Source: Parvibaculum sedimenti (lineage in GTDB: Bacteria; Pseudomonadota; Alphaproteobacteria; Parvibaculales; Parvibaculaceae). Taken from it: DNA of 64,000 bases. The stretch covers positions 1-64,000 of the forward strand of contig NZ_WESC01000004.1 in assembly GCF_009184905.1 (NCBI RefSeq), written 5' to 3'. A model generated the notes under the pieces. That model worked only from the letters and a program-made list of their open reading frames with translations. It was not told the DNA's origin and searched no databases. Positions 9,147 through 17,293 of this stretch are shown here, piece after piece; the first letter of the stretch is position 1; each line of letters opens with the position of its first letter. Position numbers and translations under genes: made by a program.

Positions 9147-9353
9147 TCAAAGGAGCTGGAGGTTCGCGGCCGAGGTCTTGCCCTTTTCCGTCACGAGCTC
9201 GTAGGAGAGCTTCTGACCTTCGTTGAGGTTCGACAGACCGGCGCGCTCAACGGCCGAGATGTGAACGAAAACGTCGTTGCCGCCATTGTCCGGCTGAATG
9301 AAGCCGAAGCCCTTCTGGCTGTTGAACCACTTTACCGCGCCCTTGTTGGACAT
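9147..9353 (-). CDS. cspA: Cold-shock-domain protein (CspA family)
   Basis: This 68-residue single cold-shock domain protein is an RNA/ssDNA-binding chaperone acting in the cytoplasm. RNP1-type KGFGFI is at 14-19 and RNP2-type DVFVHI at 27-32, in the order and spacing usual for the family. The frame is open far upstream, but ATG at 9353 is the right start: it matches the family N-terminus and has AAGGAGA just before it. A strong terminator lies downstream at 9051-9086. The roughly 250 bases upstream hold no gene and could contain a long 5' leader, as is common for csp mRNAs. Which of the several csp paralogues this is cannot be decided. Confidence 0.93.
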   Translation of the reverse strand: MSNKGAVKWFNSQKGFGFIQPDNGGNDVFVHISAVERAGLSNLNEGQKLSYELVTEKGKTSAANLQLL

Positions 9354-9600
9354 GGTGTCTCCTTGAATAATAAAGGTGTCGCCCACGCAATATCGCGCAA
9401 GCGTGTCAATCTTCACTGAGAGTAAGGGATAGCCCGGCGCTCGATCTTGAGCGTAGAGAGCATGCCGAACCAAAACGAATTGACACCCCATAAGTGGGGC
9501 GCGCCGGAGAAATAGCAAGGGGAAAAGTCCGGGCGATGCAAACTGCGCCGCCAGATCGGACTTTTCCCCTGTTTTGAGCCGTTTTTCGTTCCACCTCGAA

Positions 9601-11094
9601 CTAGCTGGCGAGCCGCTTCCGCTCTGCCGAAGCGGGGCGCGGGTTCGAAAATTCCATCGCTCCATCCTCAACACGCCCGAATTTCAGGCTCACAATGTCC
9701 AGCGCATAGTTCTGATAGAGCTTCCAGGGCGCCTTCGATCCCTGCTTGGGGAACTTGTCGATCGTGCGCTGTACATAGCCCGAGGAGAAGTCGAGGAAGG
9801 GCTCTTCGCCGAGTGTCGGGTCGTTGCGGCGCGGCGTACACTGACGAAGGCCGGTCCGGTCCATGTGGTTGATGAGCCTGCAGACATATTCGCAGGTGAG
9901 GTCGCATTTCAGCGTCCAGGAGGCGTTGGTATAGCCGAAGGCCGAAGCGAGGTTCGGCACGTCGCTATACATCATGCCCTTGTAGTTGAGCGTCTTCGAC
10001 ATATCGACGGGCGCGCCGTCGACAGAAATCTGCAGATCGCTCAACACCTGAAGATTGAGGCCGGTCGCGGTGACGATGAGATCGGCCTCGAGTTCCGTGC
10101 CGGATTCAAGCTTGATGCCCTTTTCCGTGAAGGTCTCGATACGATCCGTTACGACGGAAGCGCGGTTCGACTTGATCGCGTCGAAGAGATCGCCATTCGG
10201 CACGGCGCAAAGACGCTGATCCCAGGGGTTGTATTTCGGCGTGAAATGCTTGGCCACGTCATAGTCGGGGCCAAGCTGTTCGCGGACCTGCTTCAGGAGG
10301 AATTGCTTCACGCCCTCGGGCTTCCGCCGCGAGAGGTTGTAGAAATACATGCTGAGAAGCACTTTCTTCCAGCGCGTGAGACCATAGGCGAGCTTGGCCG
10401 GAAGATAGCGGCGCATCGCATTGGCGAGCTTATCTTCCGCCGGGACCGTGGCGACATAGGTAGGCGAGCGCTGCAGCATGGTGACGTGAGCGGCCGTCTT
10501 CGCCATCTCGGGCACGAGCGTCACCGCCGTCGCGCCGCTGCCGATCACGATCACGCGCTTGCCGGCATAATCGATATCGTCGGTCCATTTCTGCGGATGA
10601 ACGATACGGCCCTTGAAACGCTCCGTTCCCGGAAAGTCGGGCGTATAGCCTTCAGCGTAATTGTAGTAGCCGCTGCACATGAAGAGGAAGTTGCAGGTGA
10701 AGCGGGTAAGCTCCTTCTCGGGGCCCTGCTCCACCTCGACCGTCCATTGCGCGTTCTCCGTCGACCAGGAGGCGCGCTTCACGAAATGCCGGAAGCGGAT
10801 CTTGCGGTCGATACCGTAGTCCTTCGCCGTCTCGCGCAGATAGTTGAGGATCGCCGGGCCGTCCGCGATCGACTTCGCCTCCGTCCAGGGGCGGAAGGAA
10901 TAGCCGAGCGTGTACATGTCGGAGTCGGACCGGATTCCCGGATAGCGGAAGAGGTCCCAGGTGCCGCCGAGGCAGTCGCGGCCTTCGAGGATCACATAAG
11001 TCTTGGAAGGACAGTTCGCCTGCAGGTGATAGCCCGCGCCGATGCCGGAAATGCCGGCACCCACAATCAGTACGTCGAAATGCTCAATCGTCAT
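9601..11094 (-). CDS. FAD-dependent monooxygenase, Baeyer-Villiger/EthA-like
   Basis: The 497-residue flavoprotein is a class B flavin monooxygenase that would use NADPH and O2 to oxygenate ketones or heteroatoms. The FAD-binding GAGISG is at 12-17. The fingerprint F-x-G-x3-H-x3-W reads F160, G162, H166, W170. The NADPH-binding GSGATA is at 185-190. Between them are the [18 protein letters not shown] segment and a late ATGLN motif, both typical of EthA-like enzymes. Length is normal for the EthA group. It stands alone on the minus strand with a divergent MarR-like regulator upstream. The substrate cannot be read from the sequence. Confidence 0.88.
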   Translation of the reverse strand: MTIEHFDVLIVGAGISGIGAGYHLQANCPSKTYVILEGRDCLGGTWDLFRYPGIRSDSDMYTLGYSFRPWTEAKSIADGPAILNYLRETAKDYGIDRKIRFRHFVKRASWSTENAQWTVEVEQGPEKELTRFTCNFLFMCSGYYNYAEGYTPDFPGTERFKGRIVHPQKWTDDIDYAGKRVIVIGSGATAVTLVPEMAKTAAHVTMLQRSPTYVATVPAEDKLANAMRRYLPAKLAYGLTRWKKVLLSMYFYNLSRRKPEGVKQFLLKQVREQLGPDYDVAKHFTPKYNPWDQRLCAVPNGDLFDAIKSNRASVVTDRIETFTEKGIKLESGTELEADLIVTATGLNLQVLSDLQISVDGAPVDMSKTLNYKGMMYSDVPNLASAFGYTNASWTLKCDLTCEYVCRLINHMDRTGLRQCTPRRNDPTLGEEPFLDFSSGYVQRTIDKFPKQGSKAPWKLYQNYALDIVSLKFGRVEDGAMEFSNPRPASAERKRLAS

Positions 11095-11439
11095 GACGCC
11101 GGCGAACTCCCTAAATCTGAAATGTCACGTTGTCTGTTTGTAAAGATTTAGTCGCAATCGCCCCTGCATTCCAACTCAAAGTGGCGCAATTCGTCGTTCA
11201 GACGTGCCGCGCCCCCGATGCGCGGCTGAACGGGTAAGAGCCAAGGCGCCCCATGGGCCGGGCAAGCCAAGAGCACTCGCAATGCGTGTGATGAAAATAA
11301 AATAAGCTCGTTATGGTTGTGTTAAGGGTTATACGTGTCACTATGGTTGTAGAGATTTGCGATTCGCAGTCGCCAATCCCGCAAATACGCCAGTGTTTCC
11401 TAGAAAGGAGCCCGGCAGGGCTCAACCGGAGATTGTATT
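11095..11439. other. Divergent regulatory region between monooxygenase and MarR-like gene
   Basis: These 345 bases contain no gene. The right part is AT-richer than its surroundings and contains a 9-bp direct repeat, TATGGTTGT at 11312-11320 and 11342-11350, spaced exactly 30 bp. It probably holds the two divergent promoters. Confidence 0.55.
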
Positions 11440-11889
11440 ATGTCCATGCAGACATTGACCAACGACCGTCAGAACTGGGGCGCCCGCCCGCTTTCACAAA
11501 CCGCAACTCCTGCTTCGCATGAAGGCGCGCTGACCCGGCACAGGGCCCGGATGCTGCTCGACCTCTACAATGCCCGGATGAAGTTCTTCCCGACCGGCCT
11601 TTTCGCGGACCCTGCCTGGGACATGCTGCTCGACCTCACCCATGCGCGGCTGGCCGGCAAGCGCATTTCGGTTTCGAGCCTCTGCATCGCCGCCAATGTG
11701 CCGGCAACCACCGCCCTGCGTCGCATCGGCGACCTCGTGGGCAGCGGCCTTGCGGTCCGCGTCAAGGATGAGAGCGATGGCAGGCGCGTCTTCGTTGAGC
11801 TGACGGATGACGGCTTTGCCCGCATGGGGCGCTATCTCGAAAGCGTTCTGAAGGCGATGAGCGCGGATACGAGCCTGGCCGTCAAATAG
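11440..11889 (+). CDS. MarR-like winged-helix DNA-binding protein
   Basis: This 149-residue protein has a winged helix-turn-helix in its central part: ISVSSLCIAANVPATTALRR reads as helices two and three, and the wing is VRVKDESDGRRVFVELTDDG. This D-x-R-R wing pattern is typical of MarR-type regulators. The N-terminal 30 residues look unstructured. GAAAGGAG precedes the ATG by a normal distance. It is divergent from the flavin monooxygenase, and a 9-bp direct repeat lies in the shared upstream region, so it could regulate itself or that gene. Ligand unknown. Confidence 0.75.
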   Translation: MSMQTLTNDRQNWGARPLSQTATPASHEGALTRHRARMLLDLYNARMKFFPTGLFADPAWDMLLDLTHARLAGKRISVSSLCIAANVPATTALRRIGDLVGSGLAVRVKDESDGRRVFVELTDDGFARMGRYLESVLKAMSADTSLAVK

Positions 11890-11892
11890 GCC

Positions 11893-12168
11893 TCAGGCGA
11901 CGAGATCGCGATATTCGGGATGCTTCTCGATATAGGCGGCAACAAAGGGGCACTGCGGCACAAGCTTCAGCCCCTCGGTGCGGATCATCTCAAGCGCCCC
12001 TTTGACCAGCCGCGAACCGACGCCCTTCCCACCCAGCGCATCGGGCACGATCGTATGAATGAGAACGATGCGGTCCGGCTTTCGCTCATAATCGATATGG
12101 GCGGTGATACCCTCGACGATAAGCTCGAAGCGATTGCGCGCGCGATTGTCTGTAACGTCTTCGGACAT
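11893..12168 (-). CDS. Small GNAT-like N-acetyltransferase (YjdJ type)
   Basis: The 91-residue protein is one of the short GNAT-fold acetyltransferases of the YjdJ/Gtn-type group. The acetyl-CoA loop GGKGVGSRL is at 46-54, preceded by LIHTIVPDALGG and followed by a PQCPFV segment and YIEKHPEY near the end, a signature of this family. The start at 12168 is chosen from family length; the frame is open further upstream into the STAS gene. It is the last gene of the minus-strand cluster that starts with the RsbW-like kinase. Substrate unknown. Confidence 0.8.
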   Translation of the reverse strand: MSEDVTDNRARNRFELIVEGITAHIDYERKPDRIVLIHTIVPDALGGKGVGSRLVKGALEMIRTEGLKLVPQCPFVAAYIEKHPEYRDLVA

Positions 12169-12196
12169 GAGTCTGCTCTCTCGGGAAAGCTGATGA

Positions 12197-12529
12197 TCAG
12201 AGCGCGGCGCGCGCGGCCTCTTCGCTGTCGAAAAAGCTGAAGATCTGCGTAAGGCCGCTCGTCTCCAGGGCATGGAGCACATCCGCGGAGCCAGGCGCGA
12301 TGATGCCGAGCTTCACCTGACGCTGATGCAGCATCTTGCCTGCCGTGACGAGCAGACGAATACCGAGCGAGGAGAGAAAATCAACACCAGACAGATCGAG
12401 CAGAGCCACGTCGCCCGCCTTCTTGACCGCGCCCACTTGGGCGTAGAAACGCGTCTCGAGCTCGCCGACCCGGCTCGTATCGAGGCGGCCTGAAAGCTTG
12501 ATGCTGTGGAATGCTGAGCTGTCGGTCAT
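12197..12529 (-). CDS. STAS-domain anti-sigma factor antagonist
   Basis: This 110-residue single STAS domain protein resembles RsbV/SpoIIAA. The conserved loop VDFLSSLGIRLL at 49-60 contains the serine pair (S53/S54) where partner kinases phosphorylate such antagonists. It lies in a minus-strand cluster with a second STAS gene and an RsbW-like kinase, so partner switching is likely. The unphosphorylated form would sequester the kinase. The ultimate target, a sigma factor or another protein, is not in the cluster. Confidence 0.82.
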   Translation of the reverse strand: MTDSSAFHSIKLSGRLDTSRVGELETRFYAQVGAVKKAGDVALLDLSGVDFLSSLGIRLLVTAGKMLHQRQVKLGIIAPGSADVLHALETSGLTQIFSFFDSEEAARAAL

Positions 12530-12613
12530 TTGAATACCCGGTGAGGCTGTTTCGTGCGCCGCAAGTTATGAGCGCACTGTAACGGAATCATGACATCGGC
12601 ATCGACCGCTCTT

Positions 12614-12955
12614 TCAGGATTTCAGCGCGGCGATCGCCTGCTCGTCCGTGTCGTGCATGCCGAAGATGGTGGCAAAGCCGCTCACGTCGAAGACTTCCTT
12701 CACATTGCTGCTGACGCCGCTCAGCGTCAGCGCCCCGCCTGCCGACTTGGCGCGCTTGGCCGTGGTGAGCACGACCCGCAGGCCCGCCGAACTGATGTAG
12801 TCGACCGCAGAGAAGTCGATGACGACTTTCGCGGGGCCTGCATCGACCAGCGCATTGGCCTGTTCCTCGAAGGATTTGGCCGTGCTGCTGTCGATCCGCT
12901 TCGCAGGGCGGAGGATCAGGACATCGCCCCGGATCTCATGGGTCATTTCGAGCAT
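12614..12955 (-). CDS. STAS-domain anti-sigma factor antagonist, second copy
   Basis: This 113-residue STAS protein has the loop VDYISSAGLRVV at 51-62 with the phosphorylatable serine pair S55/S56, closer to canonical RsbV than its neighbour at 12197. It starts about 20 bases after the RsbW-like kinase stop, so the two are very probably co-transcribed. Two antagonists for one kinase suggest two input signals or two states. The usual PP2C phosphatase that would reset the switch is not found nearby. Confidence 0.85.
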   Translation of the reverse strand: MLEMTHEIRGDVLILRPAKRIDSSTAKSFEEQANALVDAGPAKVVIDFSAVDYISSAGLRVVLTTAKRAKSAGGALTLSGVSSNVKEVFDVSGFATIFGMHDTDEQAIAALKS

Positions 12956-12974
12956 TCTTTATCCCCTTTGGCCG

Positions 12975-13493
12975 TCAGCCGACCGCATTCAAATTCATGT
13001 GCATCTGTAGCCGGTTGAACCCGCCCTCGCGGCTATAGTCCAGCCGGTCCATATGGGTCCGGACAAGCTTGATCCCCAAGCCACCGATCCGCCGCTCGTC
13101 CAGCCCCTCGCCAAGCTCGGGAAGTTCCGCATCGACCGGATTGAACGGCTTGCCGTTATCGATCAACAGCGCCTCGATAACGCCATCCCTGAGTTCCACC
13201 GTCAACTCGATGTGGCATTCAGAATGGCCTTCAAACGCGTAGGACACAATATTCGTGATGAGCTCGTCGAGCGCCAGGTTGAGCCTGAAGATTGCCTTGG
13301 GCGACAGGCCGTGCGCCTCACCGAAGGCTTCGATGGCGTCGAGCACGCGCCCAACCTCCGAGATATCGTTTCGGAGCGCCATTTCGATCTTGTCGGACAA
13401 GAAAACCGCTCCACTGCAAGAGGTCTGGGCCACCATTGCCCCCGGCGCGGCATTGGACCCGATGTCTCTTAACATCCTGCCCTTCTCCGTCAA
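12975..13493 (-). CDS. RsbW-like serine kinase / anti-sigma factor (HATPase)
   Basis: The 172-residue protein has the GHKL ATPase fold of RsbW/SpoIIAB. The N box NLALDELITNIVSYAF is at 72-87 (E77, N81), G1 IDNGKPFNP at 111-119, and G2 RRIGGLGIKLV at 134-144. Such kinases phosphorylate STAS antagonists on serine and hold a sigma factor when the antagonist is phosphorylated. The first 30 residues are not part of the domain, so translation may start at a downstream ATG (for example 13475). It leads a minus-strand cluster with two STAS genes. Signal and target are unknown. Confidence 0.85.
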   Translation of the reverse strand: MTEKGRMLRDIGSNAAPGAMVAQTSCSGAVFLSDKIEMALRNDISEVGRVLDAIEAFGEAHGLSPKAIFRLNLALDELITNIVSYAFEGHSECHIELTVELRDGVIEALLIDNGKPFNPVDAELPELGEGLDERRIGGLGIKLVRTHMDRLDYSREGGFNRLQMHMNLNAVG

Positions 13494-13657
13494 GCCGCGC
13501 CGCCAGTATCGAGTATGCGTCTTTCTGCGACAACATCATCACATCGGATAACGCTGCCGCGCTCCGCTGCCTCCCGATGCACCCGGGAGTTCCACGTTGA
13601 CACCCTCCGGCGGCCTCGTAATATCCGGCTCTTGAGAGCACATGGGGAGCGGGTTAA

Positions 13658-14311
13658 ATGCTGACGGTACCTGAAGAATTCCTGCTACTGACGGTCAAGG
13701 ACGAGGACGGCGGCTTCGTGGATATTCCCCATGAGGCAGTGAGCGCCGGCTTCATCGGCGCCGCCATCATGGAACTTGCCCTCGAGAATCGCATCGACAG
13801 CGACCTCGACCGGATCTGGATCGTCGACAAGACGCCCACCGGCGAGGCTTGCGTCGATCTCATCCTCAGCCAGGTCGCTGCTCCCGATTTCGACCTCAGC
13901 GCCGCGAAGCTCATCGACCAGCTGGTCTTCTATGGCACGCAGGTTCGCGAGATGGCGCTGGAGCGCCTCTGTGAAAAGAAGATCCTCGCCAAGGAAGAAG
14001 GCCGCATCCTGTGGTTCCTCAAGGCGCGGCGCTACCCGGTGGTGGACGGCAAGGAAATCCGCGAGGTGAAGATTCGCCTGCTGGAGATTCTGCTCCGCGA
14101 CGAACTCCCCGATCCGCGCGACGTCTGCCTTCTGTCCCTTGCCGACACCTGCGGCATCATCCGCCAGATCGTCCCGGCTTCGGAACTTCACCGCGCCCAG
14201 GAGCGCATCGCCACGCTGGCCAAGATGGACCTCATCGGCCAGAACGTGACGCGCTACATCAACATCTTCCAGGAAGCCGTCGCCTACGCCTCCTACACCT
14301 GGCCGATGTAA
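13658..14311 (+). CDS. GPP34 (Golgi phosphoprotein 3-like) family protein
   Basis: The 217-residue protein matches the GPP34 domain: LTVPEEFLLLTVKDEDGG at the start, the helix GFIGAAIMELALENRI, then the block LFYGTQVREMALERLCEKKILAKEE and the C-terminal AERIATLAKMDLIGQNV-like helix. Eukaryotic GOLPH3 binds phosphatidylinositol-4-phosphate and sorts glycosyltransferases. The role of bacterial members is unsettled. A GGGGAGCGG site precedes the ATG and a terminator follows at 14335. It is divergent from the partner-switch cluster, with 164 bases between. No membrane segment is visible. Confidence 0.8.
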   Translation: MLTVPEEFLLLTVKDEDGGFVDIPHEAVSAGFIGAAIMELALENRIDSDLDRIWIVDKTPTGEACVDLILSQVAAPDFDLSAAKLIDQLVFYGTQVREMALERLCEKKILAKEEGRILWFLKARRYPVVDGKEIREVKIRLLEILLRDELPDPRDVCLLSLADTCGIIRQIVPASELHRAQERIATLAKMDLIGQNVTRYINIFQEAVAYASYTWPM

Positions 14312-14334
14312 GAACGACCGTTCGGCGCAAAAGA

Positions 14335-14363
14335 AAGCCCGGCCAATGTGCTGGGCTTTTTTG
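14335..14363 (+). terminator. Rho-independent terminator after the GPP34 gene
   Basis: AGCCC (14336-14340) pairs with GGGCT (14353-14357), with extra pairing inside, and is followed by a run of six T. It ends the GPP34 transcript before the convergent oxidase gene. Confidence 0.75.
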
Positions 14364-14373
14364 TGTCTGCCGT

Positions 14374-15525
14374 TCAGGAATGCTCAACGAGGAGCGAGCG
14401 CCCCGCCGTCTCGACATCGGTGCAGCCGGTCAGCGCCATCGCAACTTCGAGTTCGGCCTTGAGCGTCTTCAGCATGGCGCTCACGCCCACTTCGCCACCG
14501 CCCGCCAACGCATAGGCCCAGGCTCGCCCGATGGCCACGCTCTTCGCGCCGAGCGCCAGCGCCTTCAGCACATCGAGGCCGGAGCGCACCCCGCCATCCA
14601 TCACAATGTCGAGGCGAGACCCCACCGCCTCGACGATGGGCGGCAAGGCATCGACCGACGCGGGCACGCCGTCGAGCTGCCGGCCGCCATGATTGGAGAC
14701 GACGATGCCATCCGCGCCGACTTCCGCCGCCATGCGCGCATCCTCAGGGTCGAGAATGCCCTTGATGACGATGGGCCCATCCCAGCGCGCGCGCACCCAT
14801 TCGAAATCGCGCCAGGTCACTGAAGGATCGAAATTCTTTCCGATCCACTGGGCGAAATCATTGGTGCCCTTCGCGTTCGGCATGGCATGGGCGATATTGC
14901 CGAATGTATGCGGCCGCCCGCCAATGAACACCTCGCGCATCCAGCGCGGATGAGAGAGCACGTTGAAGCCGCGCCTGAGCTTGTCGGCCAGCGTGAGTTC
15001 GCCCGAAAGTCCCGAGCGCACATCCCGGTAGCGCGCGCCCGTCACAGGCAGATCGACGGTGAAGACAAGCACCGGCGAGCCCGCCTCCTTCGCGCGGTTA
15101 AGCAGCTCCATCATGAAGCCCCGGTCGCGGATCATGTAGAGCTGGAACCAGAATGGCTTCGCCACCGACTTGCGCACCTCCTCCAACGAACAGATGCTCA
15201 CAGTCGAAAGGCAGAAGGGAAGTCCGGCCGCCTCCGCGGCACGCGCGGCCTGCGTCTCGCCGCGATGCGCGTAGAGCCCGGCCATGCCGACCGGCCCGAG
15301 AATGACGGGCATGGCGAGCGTCTGGCCGAAGAGCTCCGTCGAGAGCTTGAGCTTCGACACATCAGTCAGCACGCGCTGGCGCAGCGCGATCTCTTCCATC
15401 GCCGCGACATTGCGGCGGAGCGTCGCCTCGGCATAGGCGCCGCCATCGATATAGTCGAACATCATGCGCGGCAGTCGCTTCTGCGCGCGCAGGCGCCAAT
15501 CCGATACGGATGCAGGTCGTGTCAT
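14374..15525 (-). CDS. FMN-dependent alpha-hydroxy-acid oxidase/dehydrogenase (LldD-like)
   Basis: This 383-residue protein belongs to the FMN-dependent alpha-hydroxy-acid dehydrogenase family, whose members oxidise L-lactate, glycolate or mandelate to the keto acid. The N-terminal FDYIDGGAYAE segment, the substrate-side block VFTVDLPVTGARYRDVR, and the active-site motif SNHGGRQLDG with catalytic base H279 are all visible. FMN-binding glycines follow in the MDGGVRSGLD block. Start at 15525 is set by GGGGGAGAAACG upstream and by family length. Which hydroxy acid is used is not clear, and no permease or regulator is adjacent. Confidence 0.87.
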   Translation of the reverse strand: MTRPASVSDWRLRAQKRLPRMMFDYIDGGAYAEATLRRNVAAMEEIALRQRVLTDVSKLKLSTELFGQTLAMPVILGPVGMAGLYAHRGETQAARAAEAAGLPFCLSTVSICSLEEVRKSVAKPFWFQLYMIRDRGFMMELLNRAKEAGSPVLVFTVDLPVTGARYRDVRSGLSGELTLADKLRRGFNVLSHPRWMREVFIGGRPHTFGNIAHAMPNAKGTNDFAQWIGKNFDPSVTWRDFEWVRARWDGPIVIKGILDPEDARMAAEVGADGIVVSNHGGRQLDGVPASVDALPPIVEAVGSRLDIVMDGGVRSGLDVLKALALGAKSVAIGRAWAYALAGGGEVGVSAMLKTLKAELEVAMALTGCTDVETAGRSLLVEHS

Positions 15526-15648
15526 CGTTTCTCCCCCTCGCAAGGCTTTGGCCCAGTCTAGCGCAACTGCCTGAAAAGCGATCCGCCCTATCGCCACAGG
15601 GTAGAATTTCCTAAAGTCCAGCCATCGAAACTTGTATTTCAGGAGACA

Positions 15649-16452
15649 ATGATGACCGTAGCAGGCAAGGGACGACTTTCAGGAAAGCGCGCCGTCGTGA
15701 CGGGCGCGGGCAGCGGCATCGGACGGGCGAGCGCCGTGCTCTTCGCGCTGGAAGGCGCGAGCGTCGTCGCCGTCGACCGCGTCGAGGACGCAGTGGACGA
15801 AACGGCTGCGATGATCCGCGCCAATGGCGGCACGGTCCTCTCGGTCGCCGCCGATGTGGGCGACGAGGAATCGGTCAAGACCTTCATCAACCTCAGCGTC
15901 GAGAAGCATGGCGGCCTCGATGTCGTCTATGCCAATGCAGGCATCAGCGGCGGCCTCGTTCCACTGGGCGAGCAGTCGGTCGAATATTGGCTCGAAATCC
16001 TCCGCATCAATCTGATCGGCCCGTTCCTCGCCATCAAGCATGCCTCGCCCATCATGGCGAAGCAGGGCTTCGGCTCGATCGTCTGCACAGCCTCCGTCGC
16101 CGGGCTTCGCGCCAATGCGGGCGGCCTGCCGTATAGCGCCAGCAAGGCGGGTGTCATCAGCCTCGTCCAGACATCGGCGAATGAACTCTATGGCACAGGC
16201 GTTCGCGTCAACGCCGTCTGCCCCGGCCTCATCGAAACCGGCATGACGAAGCCGATCTTCGACAATGCCCGGGCCCGCGGCACGGAAGGCAAGATCGGCC
16301 AGCTCAATCCGCTGAAGCGCAATGGCGTGCCGGAAGAGATCGCCAACATGGCGCTCTTCCTCGCCAGCGACGAAGCCTCCTATGTGAACGGCCAGGCCTT
16401 CGCCGTCGATGGCGGCCTTTCGAGCACCCATCCCTTCTCGGGCAAGCGTTGA
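15649..16452 (+). CDS. Short-chain dehydrogenase/reductase (SDR)
   Basis: The 267-residue classical SDR uses NAD(P) to interconvert an alcohol and a ketone. The cofactor motif TGAGSGIG is at 18-25, NAG at 96-98, and the catalytic set is S149, Y162, K166. The acidic residue after the second strand (VAVDR) favours NAD over NADP. CAGGAGACA precedes the start, and ATG 15649 or 15652 are equivalent. The C-terminus ends with the usual GQAFAVDGG. It stands between a divergent oxidase and a convergent GST, so the substrate has no contextual clue. Confidence 0.87.
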   Translation: MMTVAGKGRLSGKRAVVTGAGSGIGRASAVLFALEGASVVAVDRVEDAVDETAAMIRANGGTVLSVAADVGDEESVKTFINLSVEKHGGLDVVYANAGISGGLVPLGEQSVEYWLEILRINLIGPFLAIKHASPIMAKQGFGSIVCTASVAGLRANAGGLPYSASKAGVISLVQTSANELYGTGVRVNAVCPGLIETGMTKPIFDNARARGTEGKIGQLNPLKRNGVPEEIANMALFLASDEASYVNGQAFAVDGGLSSTHPFSGKR

Positions 16453-16495
16453 ACATGCCGGTGGCATGACGCGCAAGATGATCTATGTGGAGTGA

Positions 16496-17152
16496 TCAGA
16501 ACTCCGCGTCGAGCTCTTCCAGCTCTTCAGGCTCGGCCTTCGCGCCCTTGGTCCATTCGATCATGTGCGGCAGCGCCGCAATGCGCTTGCAATAGGCAGC
16601 CGCCGGCTGGTCGAGTTCGACGTCATAGGTGATGAAGCGGGTGCAGACCGGCGCGTACATGGCATCCGCCATGGTCGGCTTCTTGCCGAAGAGGAAAGGC
16701 CCCCTGTAGCGCTCGAGCGCCTCCTCCCATATCTCGGCGACGCGGTCGATATCGGCCTGCGCGCCTGCCCAGATCTTGAAGTCCGGATAGCGCGCCTTGA
16801 GATTCATGGGCAGCGCCGAGCGGAGATTGGCGAAGCCCGAATGCATCTCGCCCGAAATCGACCTGCAATGGGCGCGGGCCGCCTGATCCGCCGGCAGGAG
16901 CCCCGCCTCCGGTTTGATCTCATGGAGATATTCGGCAATGGCCAGCGTGTCCCAGACCTTGATGCCGTGATGTGTGAGACAAGGCACCAGAAATGATGGC
17001 GAGAGCAGCAGAAGCTCCGCCCGGGTCGAGGGGTCGCTGGCGGAAAGCTGTTCCTCCTCGAAATCGAGCCCGGCCATCTTGCAGAGCAGCCAGCCCCGCA
17101 GCGACCAGGACGAGTAGTTCTTGCTGCTTATGGTCAGAGTAGCCTTGGCCAT
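16496..17152 (-). CDS. Glutathione S-transferase family protein
   Basis: This 218-residue protein has a thioredoxin-like GST N-terminal domain, starting with TISSKNYSSWSLRG (the S/W-S-L-R part is the glutathione-site region of the YfcF-like group) and continuing to the DTLAIAEYL motif, followed by the all-helical C-terminal domain with FLFGKKPTMADAM. ATG at 17152 fits the family start and has AAAGGGG upstream. The gene is convergent with the SDR. A small hairpin (CATGCC/GGCATG) lies between them without a T run. Specific substrate unknown. Confidence 0.85.
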   Translation of the reverse strand: MAKATLTISSKNYSSWSLRGWLLCKMAGLDFEEEQLSASDPSTRAELLLLSPSFLVPCLTHHGIKVWDTLAIAEYLHEIKPEAGLLPADQAARAHCRSISGEMHSGFANLRSALPMNLKARYPDFKIWAGAQADIDRVAEIWEEALERYRGPFLFGKKPTMADAMYAPVCTRFITYDVELDQPAAAYCKRIAALPHMIEWTKGAKAEPEELEELDAEF

Positions 17153-17293
17153 GGCGGTCCCCTTTGTCCACGCCGCGCTGTCACGCGCTCGCAATAATTA
17201 TCTCGCAGTGCAGCATAAGTTGCACTAGCCTTCTAGTGGGTCGGCCAAACTTTATGGCCGATGACAGTGACGTTCAGGGGGCTGGCCGCTGCC

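Noticed and set aside
9574-11151. 525-codon plus-strand open frame opposite the flavin monooxygenase
   Set aside because: Antisense to a recognised flavoprotein with all its motifs; the plus-strand product is His/Arg-rich without a domain.
16454-16468. Hairpin CATGCC-GGT-GGCATG between SDR and GST as a terminator
   Set aside because: Only six base pairs and no T run on either side.
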